NCBI GenBank assembly: GCA_035505375.1
Contig: DATJQV010000034.1
Coordinates: forward strand, 16,637-80,636
Direction: 5' to 3'
Length of the DNA: 64,000 nucleotides
Origin: a bacterium
Lineage (GTDB): Bacteria; Hydrothermota; Tepidihabitantia; Tepidihabitantales; Tepidihabitantaceae
Position 1 is the first letter of the stretch, and the number at the start of each line of letters is the position of its first letter. Below the pieces are notes generated by a model. The model was not told where the DNA came from. It was given only the letters and a program-made list of their open reading frames with translations, and did not search any database. The position numbers and the translations under genes are program-made. Positions 26,245 to 33,571 of the stretch are shown here, one piece after another.

Positions 26245-26279
26245 AGGAGGCAGGCACCAAGGCCTCCAGCCTGCCTCCT
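26245..26279. terminator. Perfect 11-bp hairpin between convergent genes
   Basis: AGGAGGCAGGC, 13-nt loop, GCCTGCCTCCT, located between the convergent KTSC and XRE genes. No T-tract follows on either strand, so a terminator role is inferred only from position. Confidence 0.45.
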
Positions 26280-26286
26280 ACCATTC

Positions 26287-26895
26287 TTAGAACCCGACTT
26301 CAACAATCCGAGATAGTCGGCCACGCACTGTCGGACAGGGACTGCGGAGGCCAATGACGATTGAAGTCCGCACTGTCCGACAGGGGCGCCGTGGCCAATA
26401 CCGAATGAGTCCGGTCGTCATAGGGACTTTCAAGCTTGAGTCGTCATCCGGACTTCGAGCTTCGAGTTTCTCGTCAACTCTGGATCCTGAATTCTGGATT
26501 ACTCGGTTCCTGAATCTGCGGTTCACGTCGGCTCCCAGCCTCCGGTTCCCAGTCCCTGGTCTGGTCAATTCTGGATTCTTTTCTCTGGTTTCTGGATTCT
26601 GAATTATCCGCTTCCTGCAGCTTGGGCTTGAGCTTGTGCCCACGGTTGGCTGCGAGGTGTAGGCGTTGAGCAGGTCGGTGATGTCGTTGAACGAAGCCTT
26701 GCAGGCCCGCAGATAATCGGCCACGAAACCGAGAGAAGGGTAGGGGGCTTTGCCGAGTTCGACCTTGCCGATGAGCTGATGGTTGCCTTTCCCTTGCCTG
26801 CCCATGAGTACGGCCAGTTCCTGCTGGGTCATGCCTCCGCGCAACCTCAGCCCCATCTCGGGCGTGAATCTGAACATCTCTTTCGACTGGCTCAT
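26287..26895 (-). CDS. XRE-type HTH regulator with repeat-encoded C-terminus
   Basis: Residues about 10-80 form an XRE helix-turn-helix region (LRGGMTQQELAVLMGRQGKG, then IGKVELGKAPYPSLGFVADY). After about residue 88 the frame runs through two heptad tracts (26568-26616 and 26477-26518), encoding peptides such as QNPETREKNPEL, and then unremarkable Arg-rich sequence to residue 202. The functional protein may be only the first 90 residues. The promoter at 26905-26933 ends 9 nt before the ATG and no Shine-Dalgarno is present. Confidence 0.7.
   Translation of the reverse strand: MSQSKEMFRFTPEMGLRLRGGMTQQELAVLMGRQGKGNHQLIGKVELGKAPYPSLGFVADYLRACKASFNDITDLLNAYTSQPTVGTSSSPSCRKRIIQNPETREKNPELTRPGTGNRRLGADVNRRFRNRVIQNSGSRVDEKLEARSPDDDSSLKVPMTTGLIRYWPRRPCRTVRTSIVIGLRSPCPTVRGRLSRIVEVGF
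26477..26518. repeat. Heptad repeat tract (6 units) inside the XRE gene
   Basis: ACTCTGG, ATCCTGA, ATTCTGG, ATTACTC, GGTTCCT, GAATCTG in phase. Confidence 0.8.
26568..26616. repeat. Heptad repeat tract (7 units) inside the XRE gene
   Basis: Units include ATTCTGG, TCTCTGG, TTTCTGG, ATTCTGA, ATTATCC and GCTTCCT, unbroken phase. Confidence 0.8.
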
Positions 26896-26904
26896 GTTGT
26901 CCGC

Positions 26905-26933
26905 ATGATACGAATAAGACTCATGCGGGTCAA
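26905..26933 (-). promoter_or_regulatory. Promoter of the XRE gene, leaderless type
   Basis: Minus strand: TTGACC, 17 nt, TATCAT, then 9 nt to ATG 26895. Confidence 0.6.
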
Positions 26934-26984
26934 TGGCACGAACAGGGGATAAGAGGCCGAATCAGCAGAGGTTGAGGTCGCTGC

Positions 26985-27260
26985 GCAGGTCACGGTGGGG
27001 GTCACCCGGGGAACGGTTCAGGAGGTGGTTCCCAAAGTCGCCGGGAAAGGGACTCCGAGGGCGATTCGGACGGGGATTCTCGGGGCAACTCGCACGACGA
27101 CTTGCAGGGCCTCTCGGACGGCGACCTGGAACGCGACTGACAGTGCCACTCCGACCGCGATTTCCACCGCTACCTGCCGCGCTACTCTCAAGGTGACTCT
27201 CAGCGCGACTCGCAGGATGACTTGCAGGGTAACATGGCAGGTGATTCTGGCGGTAGTCCG
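26985..27260. repeat. 12-nt tandem repeat array C
   Basis: Degenerate 12-nt units around GCGACT and GGTGACT, about 20 units. It shares the period of arrays A and B but not their sequence. Confidence 0.65.
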
Positions 27261-27285
27261 TAGGGCCGCTGTCACGACATAATCC

Positions 27286-27327
27286 GCTACTCCCCACTCC
27301 CTACTCCCGACTCTCGACTCCCTGATC
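27286..27327. repeat. Heptad repeat tract (6 units)
   Basis: GCTACTC, CCCACTC, CCTACTC, CCGACTC, TCGACTC, CCTGATC in phase. Confidence 0.85.
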
Positions 27328-27634
27328 ATCTGATACATTCGTCGATAACCGGCGCGAAAAGTCACACGAAGAGTTACTAATAGCGGCGGTCCTGCCGGCC
27401 ACAAACCATGGTCCCGGGCCTGTGCGGCAGGTTCTTCTGCCATAAACAAAGAGCGCGGGGCCCACTGAAAGCCCCGCGCCCACTGGTGGCCCTGTTTCTA
27501 CTCGCCTTCCCTGGGAGTATGGGTCTCTTTCCTCAGCAGTCGATGTGCACCAGTCGTGCCAGGATCCAAAGCGTTGAACTCGGCACGAAGCCTGCATGGT
27601 ATGTCGGAGATTTGGATGCGCAAAAGGAGAAGTC

Positions 27635-28192
27635 TTGTTCGAAATCGTGAAACGTGATGGTCGTCGCGAGACGTACGACCAGGCCAAACTCGCGCGATCA
27701 CTGACGCGGGCCGGCGTGCCTGCGTACATGATCTCCGGAATCGTGGACAGCGTCGCCCCGGTCCCAGACCAGGATACCGGCTCGCTGCGCGCGAATATCG
27801 AGGCCGAACTCGAAAACTGGCATCCGGCTGCCGCCCGACGCTATGCAACTACCCGAAGTCTCCTCGTTCGCGCTTCCGAGCAGGCAGGCTACGGATGGGT
27901 GTGTCTGCATCCGGAAACCGTGAGCCGGCTCGGGCTGAGACCCGGCCACACGGTATGGCTGGGGCATGAGGGAACGTCGGCATCGCTCAGCGTTGAAAGC
28001 CACGAAGACGTAGAACGCGGACAGGCCTGGCTCAATCCCCGGGAAATGGCCGCAATGGGAGCCAGGCCGGGGATCAAGCTCGCAGCATCGAGTACCTACC
28101 ACGAGACATCGCCGATCGAGAGACATCAAGCCACTACCCGTGCAGCCGCGACGGCGGCCAGGTCGCTGAATGGAATGGCAGGCCATAGATGA
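27635..28192 (+). CDS. ATP-cone domain protein with barrel-like C-terminal region
   Basis: TTG 27635 sits 5 bases after AAAGGAGA. The first 85 residues match an ATP-cone (VKRDGRRETYDQAKLARSLTRA, later IEAELENWHPAAARRYATTR), the nucleotide-sensing domain of ribonucleotide reductases and NrdR. The remaining 100 residues contain two related segments, VCLHPETVSRLGLRPGHTVW and AWLNPREMAAMGARPGIKL, which look like two halves of a small beta-barrel; that is inference. No nrd gene is nearby. An ATP-responsive regulator or adaptor is possible. Confidence 0.65.
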   Translation: MFEIVKRDGRRETYDQAKLARSLTRAGVPAYMISGIVDSVAPVPDQDTGSLRANIEAELENWHPAAARRYATTRSLLVRASEQAGYGWVCLHPETVSRLGLRPGHTVWLGHEGTSASLSVESHEDVERGQAWLNPREMAAMGARPGIKLAASSTYHETSPIERHQATTRAAATAARSLNGMAGHR

Positions 28193-28261
28193 GGCTCGGA
28201 TTTGACGCACAGACTCGGACGGGGTGCGGACTAGAACCATCGACATCTGCACATGCAAGCG

Positions 28262-28370
28262 ACATAAGGCTTCCGCGCCCCAAGGCAGGAAGGCCGGCCC
28301 AGCGCCTCGGGTCGGCCTCCTGCCTGACAATTGGCCGGGCCTTTGCCCGGTAGGCTGCAAGAGGAGATAA
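28262..28370 (+). ncRNA. Candidate structured leader, copy 1
   Basis: A long hairpin (GGCAGGAAGGCCG pairing with CGGCCTCCTGCC, about 28284-28324) and a second perfect hairpin CCGGGC-cttt-GCCCGG (28335-28350) lie just before the Shine-Dalgarno of the gene at 28376. The same arrangement precedes its paralogue at 30399, with compensatory changes in the second stem. Confidence 0.5.
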
Positions 28371-28375
28371 TCACC

Positions 28376-28573
28376 GTGAATCGACAGCAGGCCGAAGAAC
28401 ACTTCCATCGAGACATCACCTACCCGATCACGGCCGAAGGCATCTGCGAACTGTGTGATAACATGATCCGCTTCACGGCCGAGGACCGGGAATGGATAAG
28501 CAAGCACATCCCGCCAGGAGTCTATGAGACCCCGGAACAGGCGATTCGTGCAGTAGAGTGGAGCCGTAATTGA
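28376..28573 (+). CDS. Small conserved protein, paralogue 1 (unknown function)
   Basis: GTG 28376 follows GAGGAGA. The 65-residue acidic protein (EEHFHRDITYPITAEGICEL, then HIPPGVYETPEQAIRAVEW) is clearly paralogous to the protein at 30399-30587: same length, the YP-x-TAE-x-I motif, WISKHIP / WMNGHLP, and YETPE near the end. Both have a two-hairpin leader. Function unknown. Confidence 0.7.
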   Translation: MNRQQAEEHFHRDITYPITAEGICELCDNMIRFTAEDREWISKHIPPGVYETPEQAIRAVEWSRN

Positions 28574-28683
28574 GTCGCCTGAACATCAACCCGAGAAAGA
28601 GAGCCTGCCTGACCGGCCCTGCCGATTGGCGAGGTCGCTGTCGGCGGCGCCATGAGTTGTCTCATGCCGGGGACGGATGAGAA

Positions 28684-28872
28684 ATGACCAGAGAAAGAGC
28701 CCGCCCTCCGGCGGCAGTCACCGTGTTGGAGGCAGCCAGCCTGGTGATTGATGGTTTCCAGCCGGTCCGGAGTCGCTGGACGTGGCAACCGCTTCTGCCC
28801 GAATTGTGGCTGCGCGAGCAGGAGCGGCATCACTTCCGAGAGACGACCTTCGACCTGAAGAAGAAGGTCTGA
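28684..28872 (+). CDS. Hypothetical small protein
   Basis: ATG 28684 with a weak purine-rich stretch (GATGAGAA) before it. The 62 residues include VLEAASLVIDGFQPV and end with a basic tail. It lies 33 bases upstream of the secreted tandem-domain gene and could share its transcript. No family recognised. Confidence 0.35.
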   Translation: MTRERARPPAAVTVLEAASLVIDGFQPVRSRWTWQPLLPELWLREQERHHFRETTFDLKKKV

Positions 28873-28905
28873 CGTGTCCGGGGACTGCGTACCAAAGGAG
28901 ATACC

Positions 28906-29745
28906 ATGATTAACGCAAAACCGATGGTGATAGGAGTGATCGCGCTGGCGTTGCTGGCTTGGACCGGCGCACTGCACGCCGAGGAGGCTACAGCGCCGGC
29001 TGACAACAACGTCGATACCGAAGCCGGGAACGTCGGCGGAATGTGTGGCGGTATTGCCGTGGAGGACACCGGAGCGGTGGTCAACTCGGTTACCGGCTGG
29101 GTCGTGGACGCGAGTTGCTGGCTGGGACTGGGCGCCCGCGGGGAGAAACATCAGCAGTGCGCAGTGGCCTGTGCCAACATGGGCACGCCCCTTGTTATCC
29201 TGACCGACCGCGGCACGGTCATCTACCCGGTGATGCTGACTGCGCCCGCCAGCCCGAAGGAGAATAACGCGAAGCTGATCCCGTTCGCCGAACAGCGTGT
29301 CACGGTCACCGGCAGGGTCATAAAACGTGGACAGGAACGTGGCATCGTTATTGACACCGTTGCCACGGCTCCGGAGCCGGAAAAGCCCGTGTCGTTCGCG
29401 GGCCGGGAAACCGCAAACGTCCAGCTCGTAGCCCGGGTTTCGGACCTGAGTTGCTGGATTGGAAAGGGCGAACATGGCACGAACCATGCCGAGTGCGCGC
29501 AGGCGTGCGCCCAAGCCGGCGAACCGCTTGTCCTGGTCAACGATTCCGGCTATATCTACTATCCGGTCACTCAGACGATGCCGTCGGGTCCGGCCGACAA
29601 CGCCCGTCTCATGAACTACTGTGAACAAGAGGTACAGGTTACAGGCAAGATCATCCAACGTGGCCGCGAACGGGCTGTTGTTATTGACAAGGTGGCGGCG
29701 TACGCACCGATGCCAAAGCCGGGCAGCACCGGTTCGGGGAAGTGA
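28906..29745 (+). CDS. Secreted protein with two Cys/His-rich repeats
   Basis: Shine-Dalgarno AAAGGAG and a signal peptide (residues 1-25, cleavage after ALHA). Two copies of one domain follow (about 60-150 and 165-260): each has VVDASCWLG/VSDLSCWIG, G(E)KH..CAVACA / GTNHAECAQACA, PLVxLxDxG, a YPV strand, and an OB-like close VTVTGRVIKRGQERGIVID / VQVTGKIIQRGRERAVVID. The conserved C-x8-H-x3-C-x3-C pattern could bind a metal or form disulfides. The next gene starts 3 bases after its stop. Confidence 0.7.
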   Translation: MINAKPMVIGVIALALLAWTGALHAEEATAPADNNVDTEAGNVGGMCGGIAVEDTGAVVNSVTGWVVDASCWLGLGARGEKHQQCAVACANMGTPLVILTDRGTVIYPVMLTAPASPKENNAKLIPFAEQRVTVTGRVIKRGQERGIVIDTVATAPEPEKPVSFAGRETANVQLVARVSDLSCWIGKGEHGTNHAECAQACAQAGEPLVLVNDSGYIYYPVTQTMPSGPADNARLMNYCEQEVQVTGKIIQRGRERAVVIDKVAAYAPMPKPGSTGSGK

Positions 29746-29748
29746 GAG

Positions 29749-30117
29749 ATGTCCGGAGCTCCCGCCCGGACCATATTTCTCGCTGCCGCACTCCTACTGC
29801 TATTTGTTGGTATCGCGAAGGCTACGCCGCCCGACCGCATCCGGCTCGCATACAGCGACTCAACCGGAATGCTCGCAATCGCGGTTCACCACCCGACGTT
29901 CTACCCCGCAGCACACCACATAGCCAAGGTCGCGGTGATGTTGAATGACTCAGTGATCTTGGTGCGGCAGTTCTCCCGCCAGACGAACAGCCAGGAACTG
30001 GACATGAAGTGCCCCGTCCCGGGTGCGAAACCAGGCGACCACCTCAGCGTGACTGCGACCTGCAACTTACTCGGCAAGCGGACTGAGACGCTCACCCTGC
30101 CGGCCGGCAGCCCGTGA
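29749..30117 (+). CDS. Secreted superoxide-reductase-like beta-sandwich protein lacking the metal site
   Basis: Signal peptide (residues about 8-26, cleavage near AKATP). The mature part reads PPDRIRLAYSDSTGMLAIAV, HHPTFYPAAHHIAKVAVMLN and GDHLSVTATCNLLGKRTETL, the order of strands seen in desulfoferrodoxin/SoxZ-like small beta-sandwiches; HHP..HHI and TCN echo the SOR ligands but the EKHVP motif is missing. Function unknown. Co-transcribed with the upstream secreted protein. Confidence 0.55.
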   Translation: MSGAPARTIFLAAALLLLFVGIAKATPPDRIRLAYSDSTGMLAIAVHHPTFYPAAHHIAKVAVMLNDSVILVRQFSRQTNSQELDMKCPVPGAKPGDHLSVTATCNLLGKRTETLTLPAGSP

Positions 30118-30278
30118 CTGACGCGGGCAATGCCGGCCGGCAAGCCGGAACGAACTACCGAGTTCTACAAGTAGGCGTTCGGCTGGACCGTCAGGAAATG
30201 GGATGGGCCCAGGACTACTGGCTCGTCAGCACCGGCAAGCCGGGCGCGCCCGGCATCGGTGGAGACACAAATGACAGG

Positions 30279-30385
30279 AGTCTTCCGCGCCGCTTGGCTG
30301 GAAGGCCGGCCCAGCGCCTCGGGCGGCCTCCTGCCGATTGGACCATTCGCAGCCGGCGGTTGGCCGCCGGACCATGAGGCACGGA
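30279..30385 (+). ncRNA. Candidate structured leader, copy 2
   Basis: Shares CTTCCGCGCC and GGAAGGCCGGCCCAGCGCCT with copy 1 and forms the same long hairpin (about 30297-30335). The second hairpin is CCGGCGG-ttgg-CCGCCGG (30353-30370), different in sequence from copy 1 but again perfectly paired. It ends before the Shine-Dalgarno of 30399. Confidence 0.5.
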
Positions 30386-30398
30386 GGAGGCGATCGCA

Positions 30399-30587
30399 GT
30401 GGACCGAAAGAATGCAGACGAGCACATCCGCAACCATGTCAAGTACCCTGCGACCGCCGAAGACATCAAACAGGCCTGCAACCGGATGTCGGACTTCTCG
30501 ACCGAGGACGGGCACTGGATGAACGGACACCTGCCGGACGGCAGGTACGAAACGCCGGAAGCTGTAGTCCGCGCGTTCGGTTGGTAG
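30399..30587 (+). CDS. Small conserved protein, paralogue 2 (unknown function)
   Basis: GTG 30399 after GGAGGAGG. The 62-residue protein (EHIRNHVKYPATAEDIKQAC, then HLPDGRYETPEAVVRAFGW) matches the paralogue at 28376 over its full length and has the same kind of leader. Hydrophilic, no signal peptide. Function unknown. Confidence 0.7.
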   Translation: MDRKNADEHIRNHVKYPATAEDIKQACNRMSDFSTEDGHWMNGHLPDGRYETPEAVVRAFGW

Positions 30588-30899
30588 TGGCGGTGCAGCG
30601 TGAAACCAGCGGGAAGCAGGGATCCGGCTCGGCTCCTGTCTTCCCGTCTGGCGTCCGGGCACCAGCATCGTTGACAGACCATCGCTCGGAGCCGGGCTGG
30701 CGAATGAGCCATCGCCCGATCCTCCGAAACGGCCGCGACGAGAAGCGCAGCCGCCGGCTGGCAATCGGAAAGATGCGGTCAGCGACACAAGACCGACGGC
30801 AATCGCAGAAATCGTGCCGGCGTCGCCAGACGGGCAACCAATTCCGATTCCCCAGATTGTCGATTGCAGATCAGCCGCGTCTCCTCCGCGCTGAGGCCC
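30588..30899. other. Gene-free stretch upstream of the SIMPL gene
   Basis: No gene, phased repeat or hairpin of note. Open frames here lack start signals and family features. Confidence 0.4.
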
Positions 30900-30927
30900 T
30901 TTACAATGTCGCGGCTGCGGCTATATT
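30900..30927 (+). promoter_or_regulatory. Promoter of the SIMPL-domain gene, leaderless type
   Basis: TTTACA, 16 nt, TATATT, then 5 nt to ATG 30933; no Shine-Dalgarno. Confidence 0.65.
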
Positions 30928-30932
30928 GTCGC

Positions 30933-31637
30933 ATGCGAACAGTCGTCGCCGCTATTCTCGGACTGAGTTTCGTGGCCGGAGCCGCAGTATTTGGGAACTT
31001 CTTCTATCGCGCGCGGGCTCAGGACAACACCATCCGCGTGGTTGGCGCGGCCACCAAGCGGTACGATTCGGACATCGTGAAGTGGCGGGTGTCGGTCGGC
31101 CGGAACACCGGGTTGGGAGACGCGAGCGCGGGCTATCCCGACACCAGGAAGGCATTCAAGGCGCTGATGGCGGCGTTGAAAGCAGCCGGCATCGGCGACT
31201 CCGAGATATCGGTGCAGCCCATCAATCGGACCCCCGTCACCGACAACAACGGCAATAGCACCGGGTACAGCTTCAGCCAGAGCGTGTATGTGATATCGAA
31301 GGACATTGCCACGGTCGAGAAGCTCGCGCTCAATCCCGACGAGATGTTCCTGCGGGGCGTAGCGCTCCAGTCGTCCGCGCTGGAGTACTACTTCTCCAGG
31401 CTGCCCGACATCAAGAAAGAACTGCTGGCCGAGGCCGCGCGTGACGCGAGACAGCGGGCAGTAGAAATCGCGAAGAACTCCGGGGCCGGCATCGGCGCCA
31501 TGCGCTCGGCCAGGGCCGGCGTTTTCCAGATCACCGAACCTTATTCGACCGAGGTCTCCGACTACGGCATCTACAACACCTCGACCCGCCAGAAGGACGT
31601 GACCGTCACGGTCACGACCGAGTTCGGCGTTCGGTAA
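30933..31637 (+). CDS. SIMPL (DUF541) domain periplasmic protein
   Basis: ATG 30933 opens a signal peptide or anchor (RTVVAAILGLSFVAGAAVFG). The rest is a SIMPL domain: IRVVGAATKRYDSDIVKWRV near the start, a long helical DTRKAFKALMAALKAAGI, SVYVISKDIATVEKL, and LLAEAARDARQRAVEIAKNS before a C-terminal VTVTVTTEFGV strand. Function is poorly known; homologues sit in the bacterial envelope. The upstream frame to 30864 is not used because it runs through the promoter. Confidence 0.85.
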   Translation: MRTVVAAILGLSFVAGAAVFGNFFYRARAQDNTIRVVGAATKRYDSDIVKWRVSVGRNTGLGDASAGYPDTRKAFKALMAALKAAGIGDSEISVQPINRTPVTDNNGNSTGYSFSQSVYVISKDIATVEKLALNPDEMFLRGVALQSSALEYYFSRLPDIKKELLAEAARDARQRAVEIAKNSGAGIGAMRSARAGVFQITEPYSTEVSDYGIYNTSTRQKDVTVTVTTEFGVR

Positions 31638-31661
31638 GAAGCCGGAGCCTGCCTGAAAACA

Positions 31662-31684
31662 GATGGGCGGCAGTGCCGCCCATC
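31662..31684. terminator. Bidirectional terminator hairpin
   Basis: GATGGGCGGC-agt-GCCGCCCATC, a perfect 10-bp stem with a 3-nt loop, between the convergent SIMPL and SHOCT-like genes. Confidence 0.7.
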
Positions 31685-31713
31685 GTCGCTATTGTTCGGG
31701 TCGGAGCCGTCAG

Positions 31714-32076
31714 CTATTCGAGCCAGATTTCGACGTGGTTGCCGTGCTCGTCTTCGTCCACGTCGACGATCTTGCCGGTGATGCCCTTTTCCAGCGCGTC
31801 CGTGATCATCCTCAAATCGATTTCCTGCTCTTCGATCTTGGCCCTGGCCTCGCTCGGGATGAAGTTCATTCCCCACTTCACGAGGCCGATGGGCAGGGTT
31901 ACGTTGACCTTGGCCCGGTCCGAGCCCCGTGGGAAAACCCGGACCTTGAGGAACCGGTTGCGCTGGCCTCCACCGCTGTCGCCGCGTTTGATGGCATCGA
32001 GCAGTTTCGCCGCCTCTTCGGCCGTTATCTTCTTTTCTTCGAGCAGCTTCAGGACCCGGTCCTGTTCGTCGCTCAT
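31714..32076 (-). CDS. SHOCT-like domain protein
   Basis: The N-terminus (RVLKLLEEKKITAEEAAKLL) is a SHOCT-like helical hairpin. The remaining 85 residues (LKVRVFPRGSDRAKVNVTLP, then EIDLRMITDALEKGITGKIV) look like a small alpha/beta domain found next to such hairpins in DUF4097 operons. The ATG overlaps the upstream gene's stop (ATGA). It is the last gene of the operon 34170-31714. Confidence 0.75.
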   Translation of the reverse strand: MSDEQDRVLKLLEEKKITAEEAAKLLDAIKRGDSGGGQRNRFLKVRVFPRGSDRAKVNVTLPIGLVKWGMNFIPSEARAKIEEQEIDLRMITDALEKGITGKIVDVDEDEHGNHVEIWLE

Positions 32077-32333
32077 CGGTTCCTCTTGATTTCGTCAACC
32101 GCCTTGTCCACGTCGATCTTGCCCGATTCAAGTTCTGTGATGACGTCCGAGGCGCTCTTGCGGTGCCAGCGCCGGTGTCGCTGTATCCGGCGAACGATGA
32201 CGTAGATGCCGAACCCCACTATCAGGAGCGGCCAGTTGCGGCTGAAGGCGATGTAGGGAACGCCGAGCGCGGAAAGCCATATCCACAGCCCGACGACCAC
32301 CAGCACTGCGCCCCACCAGATGGTTCGCTTCAT
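32073..32333 (-). CDS. LiaF/DUF5668-like two-helix membrane protein with SHOCT-like tail
   Basis: Start at ATG 32333, overlapping the previous stop as ATGA. Two transmembrane segments (WGAVLVVVGLWIWLSALGV and WPLLIVGFGIYVIVRR) are joined by the FSRNWPLL turn common to this family. The C-terminus (VITELESGKIDVDKAVDEIK) is a SHOCT-like hairpin on the cytoplasmic side. It pairs with the next upstream gene, which has the same membrane part without the tail. Confidence 0.75.
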   Translation of the reverse strand: MKRTIWWGAVLVVVGLWIWLSALGVPYIAFSRNWPLLIVGFGIYVIVRRIQRHRRWHRKSASDVITELESGKIDVDKAVDEIKRNR

Positions 32334-32518
32334 CCTCGCCTCCCGCGCCGGATGATCCATGAGACGCCTTCGCCCACGGTGAGCAAACCGATGATGATGA
32401 TGATAACCGGCCAGTCGCGACTGAACACGATGCCCGACGTAATCTTGCCGAGCTTGGCCAGCCATATCCAAAACCCGATTGCCATGATTATCAGTCCCCA
32501 GATGATCGTCCGTATCAT
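32330..32518 (-). CDS. LiaF/DUF5668-like two-helix membrane protein
   Basis: A 62-residue protein made of two membrane helices (IIWGLIIMAIGFWIWLAKLG and WPVIIIIIGLLTVGEGVSW) with the FSRDWP turn. It is a paralogue of the membrane part of the downstream neighbour. GGAGG lies just before the ATG. Confidence 0.75.
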   Translation of the reverse strand: MIRTIIWGLIIMAIGFWIWLAKLGKITSGIVFSRDWPVIIIIIGLLTVGEGVSWIIRRGRRG

Positions 32519-32552
32519 GCGTTCCTCCTGTGTCCATTGGTCCTGCCCTCTA

Positions 32553-32580
32553 CCTTCTCACTTCTCAGGTCTCTCGTCTT
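32553..32580. repeat. Heptad repeat tract (4 units)
   Basis: CCTTCTC, ACTTCTC, AGGTCTC, TCGTCTT in phase, in the gap between the DUF4097 gene and the next. Confidence 0.65.
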
Positions 32581-32607
32581 GCATCCAGCCCCTGCGCGCT
32601 TCACGTC

Positions 32608-33516
32608 CTACTTCTCCTCCGCCCGACCTATCTCGATGTCGCCGATCTTGGTGGTGACCTTCAAGGTCCTGCTGCCCGCGCCGAGCTTGAGCTTCATGTA
32701 CTCGTCGTGCTCTTCCAGCACTTCGTGCGGAAGGTCGTCGTCCACGTGAATGTCGCCGTCTTCCTCGGTCGCGAGCTCAAGCACGAGGTCCGCATCCTCG
32801 GGCAGATCCACGGTGACATCACCACTCACCGACTCCAGGCTGCCTGAAATCGGGCCGGTGGCGCCGAGTTCAATGTCTCCGGACCGGGTTTCGACCTCGA
32901 CGCTACCGCTGACGCCGTCGAGGTCCACGTCGCCGGAGACCGTCTTCACCTGGATACCTCCGGTCGATTGGTCGATGTCCACGTCACCGGAAACCGTCCT
33001 CACCTCGATGCGCGCGCTGCCGTCGTTCACCGACACGTCGCCGGACACGACTTCAAGCTCCAGCCGGCCGTCAGCCGGCACGGTCGCGGAAACGTCGCCG
33101 GCCATGGTCCGGACGACCACCTGGTCGCCGCTCGTGCGCACCTTGACCATTCCGCCGGTGTAGCTGACCGCCACCTTGTCCTCGTCGCCGCGGGCCACGT
33201 CGAGGTCGCCGCTCACGCTCTTCACGAGCAGGTGGCGTTTGCCCGGGAAGTCGGTGCTTCGTTCCTCTCCCGGCTCGAACCCCGACTTCATTGCGGACGC
33301 GACCGCGGTGGCCACGATGTCGGGAATCCGCCCGAAGTCCCGGTGCCCGCCGCGCACGCGGAAGTGCCGCTCCACTCCGAACGGACCGTGCGGTCCTCGG
33401 CTGAACTCAGGCCCGGCGCTCTGCGACCCCAGCGCCTCGATCAGGCGCGTGGCCTGGTCCGCGGTAATCTTGCCGTCTTCCAGCAGTTTCAGAATCCTGT
33501 CTCTCTCATCACTCAT
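32608..33516 (-). CDS. SHOCT-like / DUF4097 adhesin-like repeat protein
   Basis: The N-terminal hairpin (RILKLLEDGKITADQATRLI) is followed by a linker and a beta-helix-like DUF4097 region (about 95-300) with a repeating VSGDVxVD / VRTVSGDVDID pattern, roughly seven rungs. Such proteins lack signal peptides and sit in operons with LiaF-like membrane proteins; they are thought to take part in envelope-stress sensing, which is inference here. Confidence 0.85.
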   Translation of the reverse strand: MSDERDRILKLLEDGKITADQATRLIEALGSQSAGPEFSRGPHGPFGVERHFRVRGGHRDFGRIPDIVATAVASAMKSGFEPGEERSTDFPGKRHLLVKSVSGDLDVARGDEDKVAVSYTGGMVKVRTSGDQVVVRTMAGDVSATVPADGRLELEVVSGDVSVNDGSARIEVRTVSGDVDIDQSTGGIQVKTVSGDVDLDGVSGSVEVETRSGDIELGATGPISGSLESVSGDVTVDLPEDADLVLELATEEDGDIHVDDDLPHEVLEEHDEYMKLKLGAGSRTLKVTTKIGDIEIGRAEEK

Positions 33517-33520
33517 GTTC

Positions 33521-33571
33521 GTCCTCTGTCTTTCGTCCTCATTTCTCAGTCCTCAGTCTTCATTCCTTCGC
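33521..33571. repeat. Heptad repeat tract (7 units) over the DUF2089 stop
   Basis: GTCCTCT, GTCTTTC, then CCTCATT, TCTCAGT, CCTCAGT, CTTCATT, CCTTCGC. The last residues of the DUF2089 protein (GMKTED) and its stop lie within it. Confidence 0.7.

Larger units (their letters stand above)
25979..26286. other. Gene-free stretch with heptads and a perfect hairpin
   Basis: Holds the eight-unit heptad tract at 26074-26129 and the perfect 11-bp inverted repeat at 26245-26279. The open frame 26000-26227 translates the repeats and is not called a gene. Confidence 0.5.
26896..27634. other. Gene-free stretch with 12-nt array C and a heptad tract
   Basis: About 740 bases with no convincing gene. It holds the promoter of the XRE gene, array C (26985-27260) and the heptads at 27286-27327. 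Frames across array C give 4-residue-periodic peptides in all readings. Confidence 0.55.

Noticed and set aside
27018..27449. Minus-strand frame with a regular hydrophobic 4-residue repeat, a possible repeat protein.
   Set aside because: All frames across array C show the same period, and there is no start signal.
28262..30385. Integron attC sites around the small plus-strand genes.
   Set aside because: The hairpins lie before the genes and lack the RYYYAAC/GTTRRRY ends; no integrase in view.
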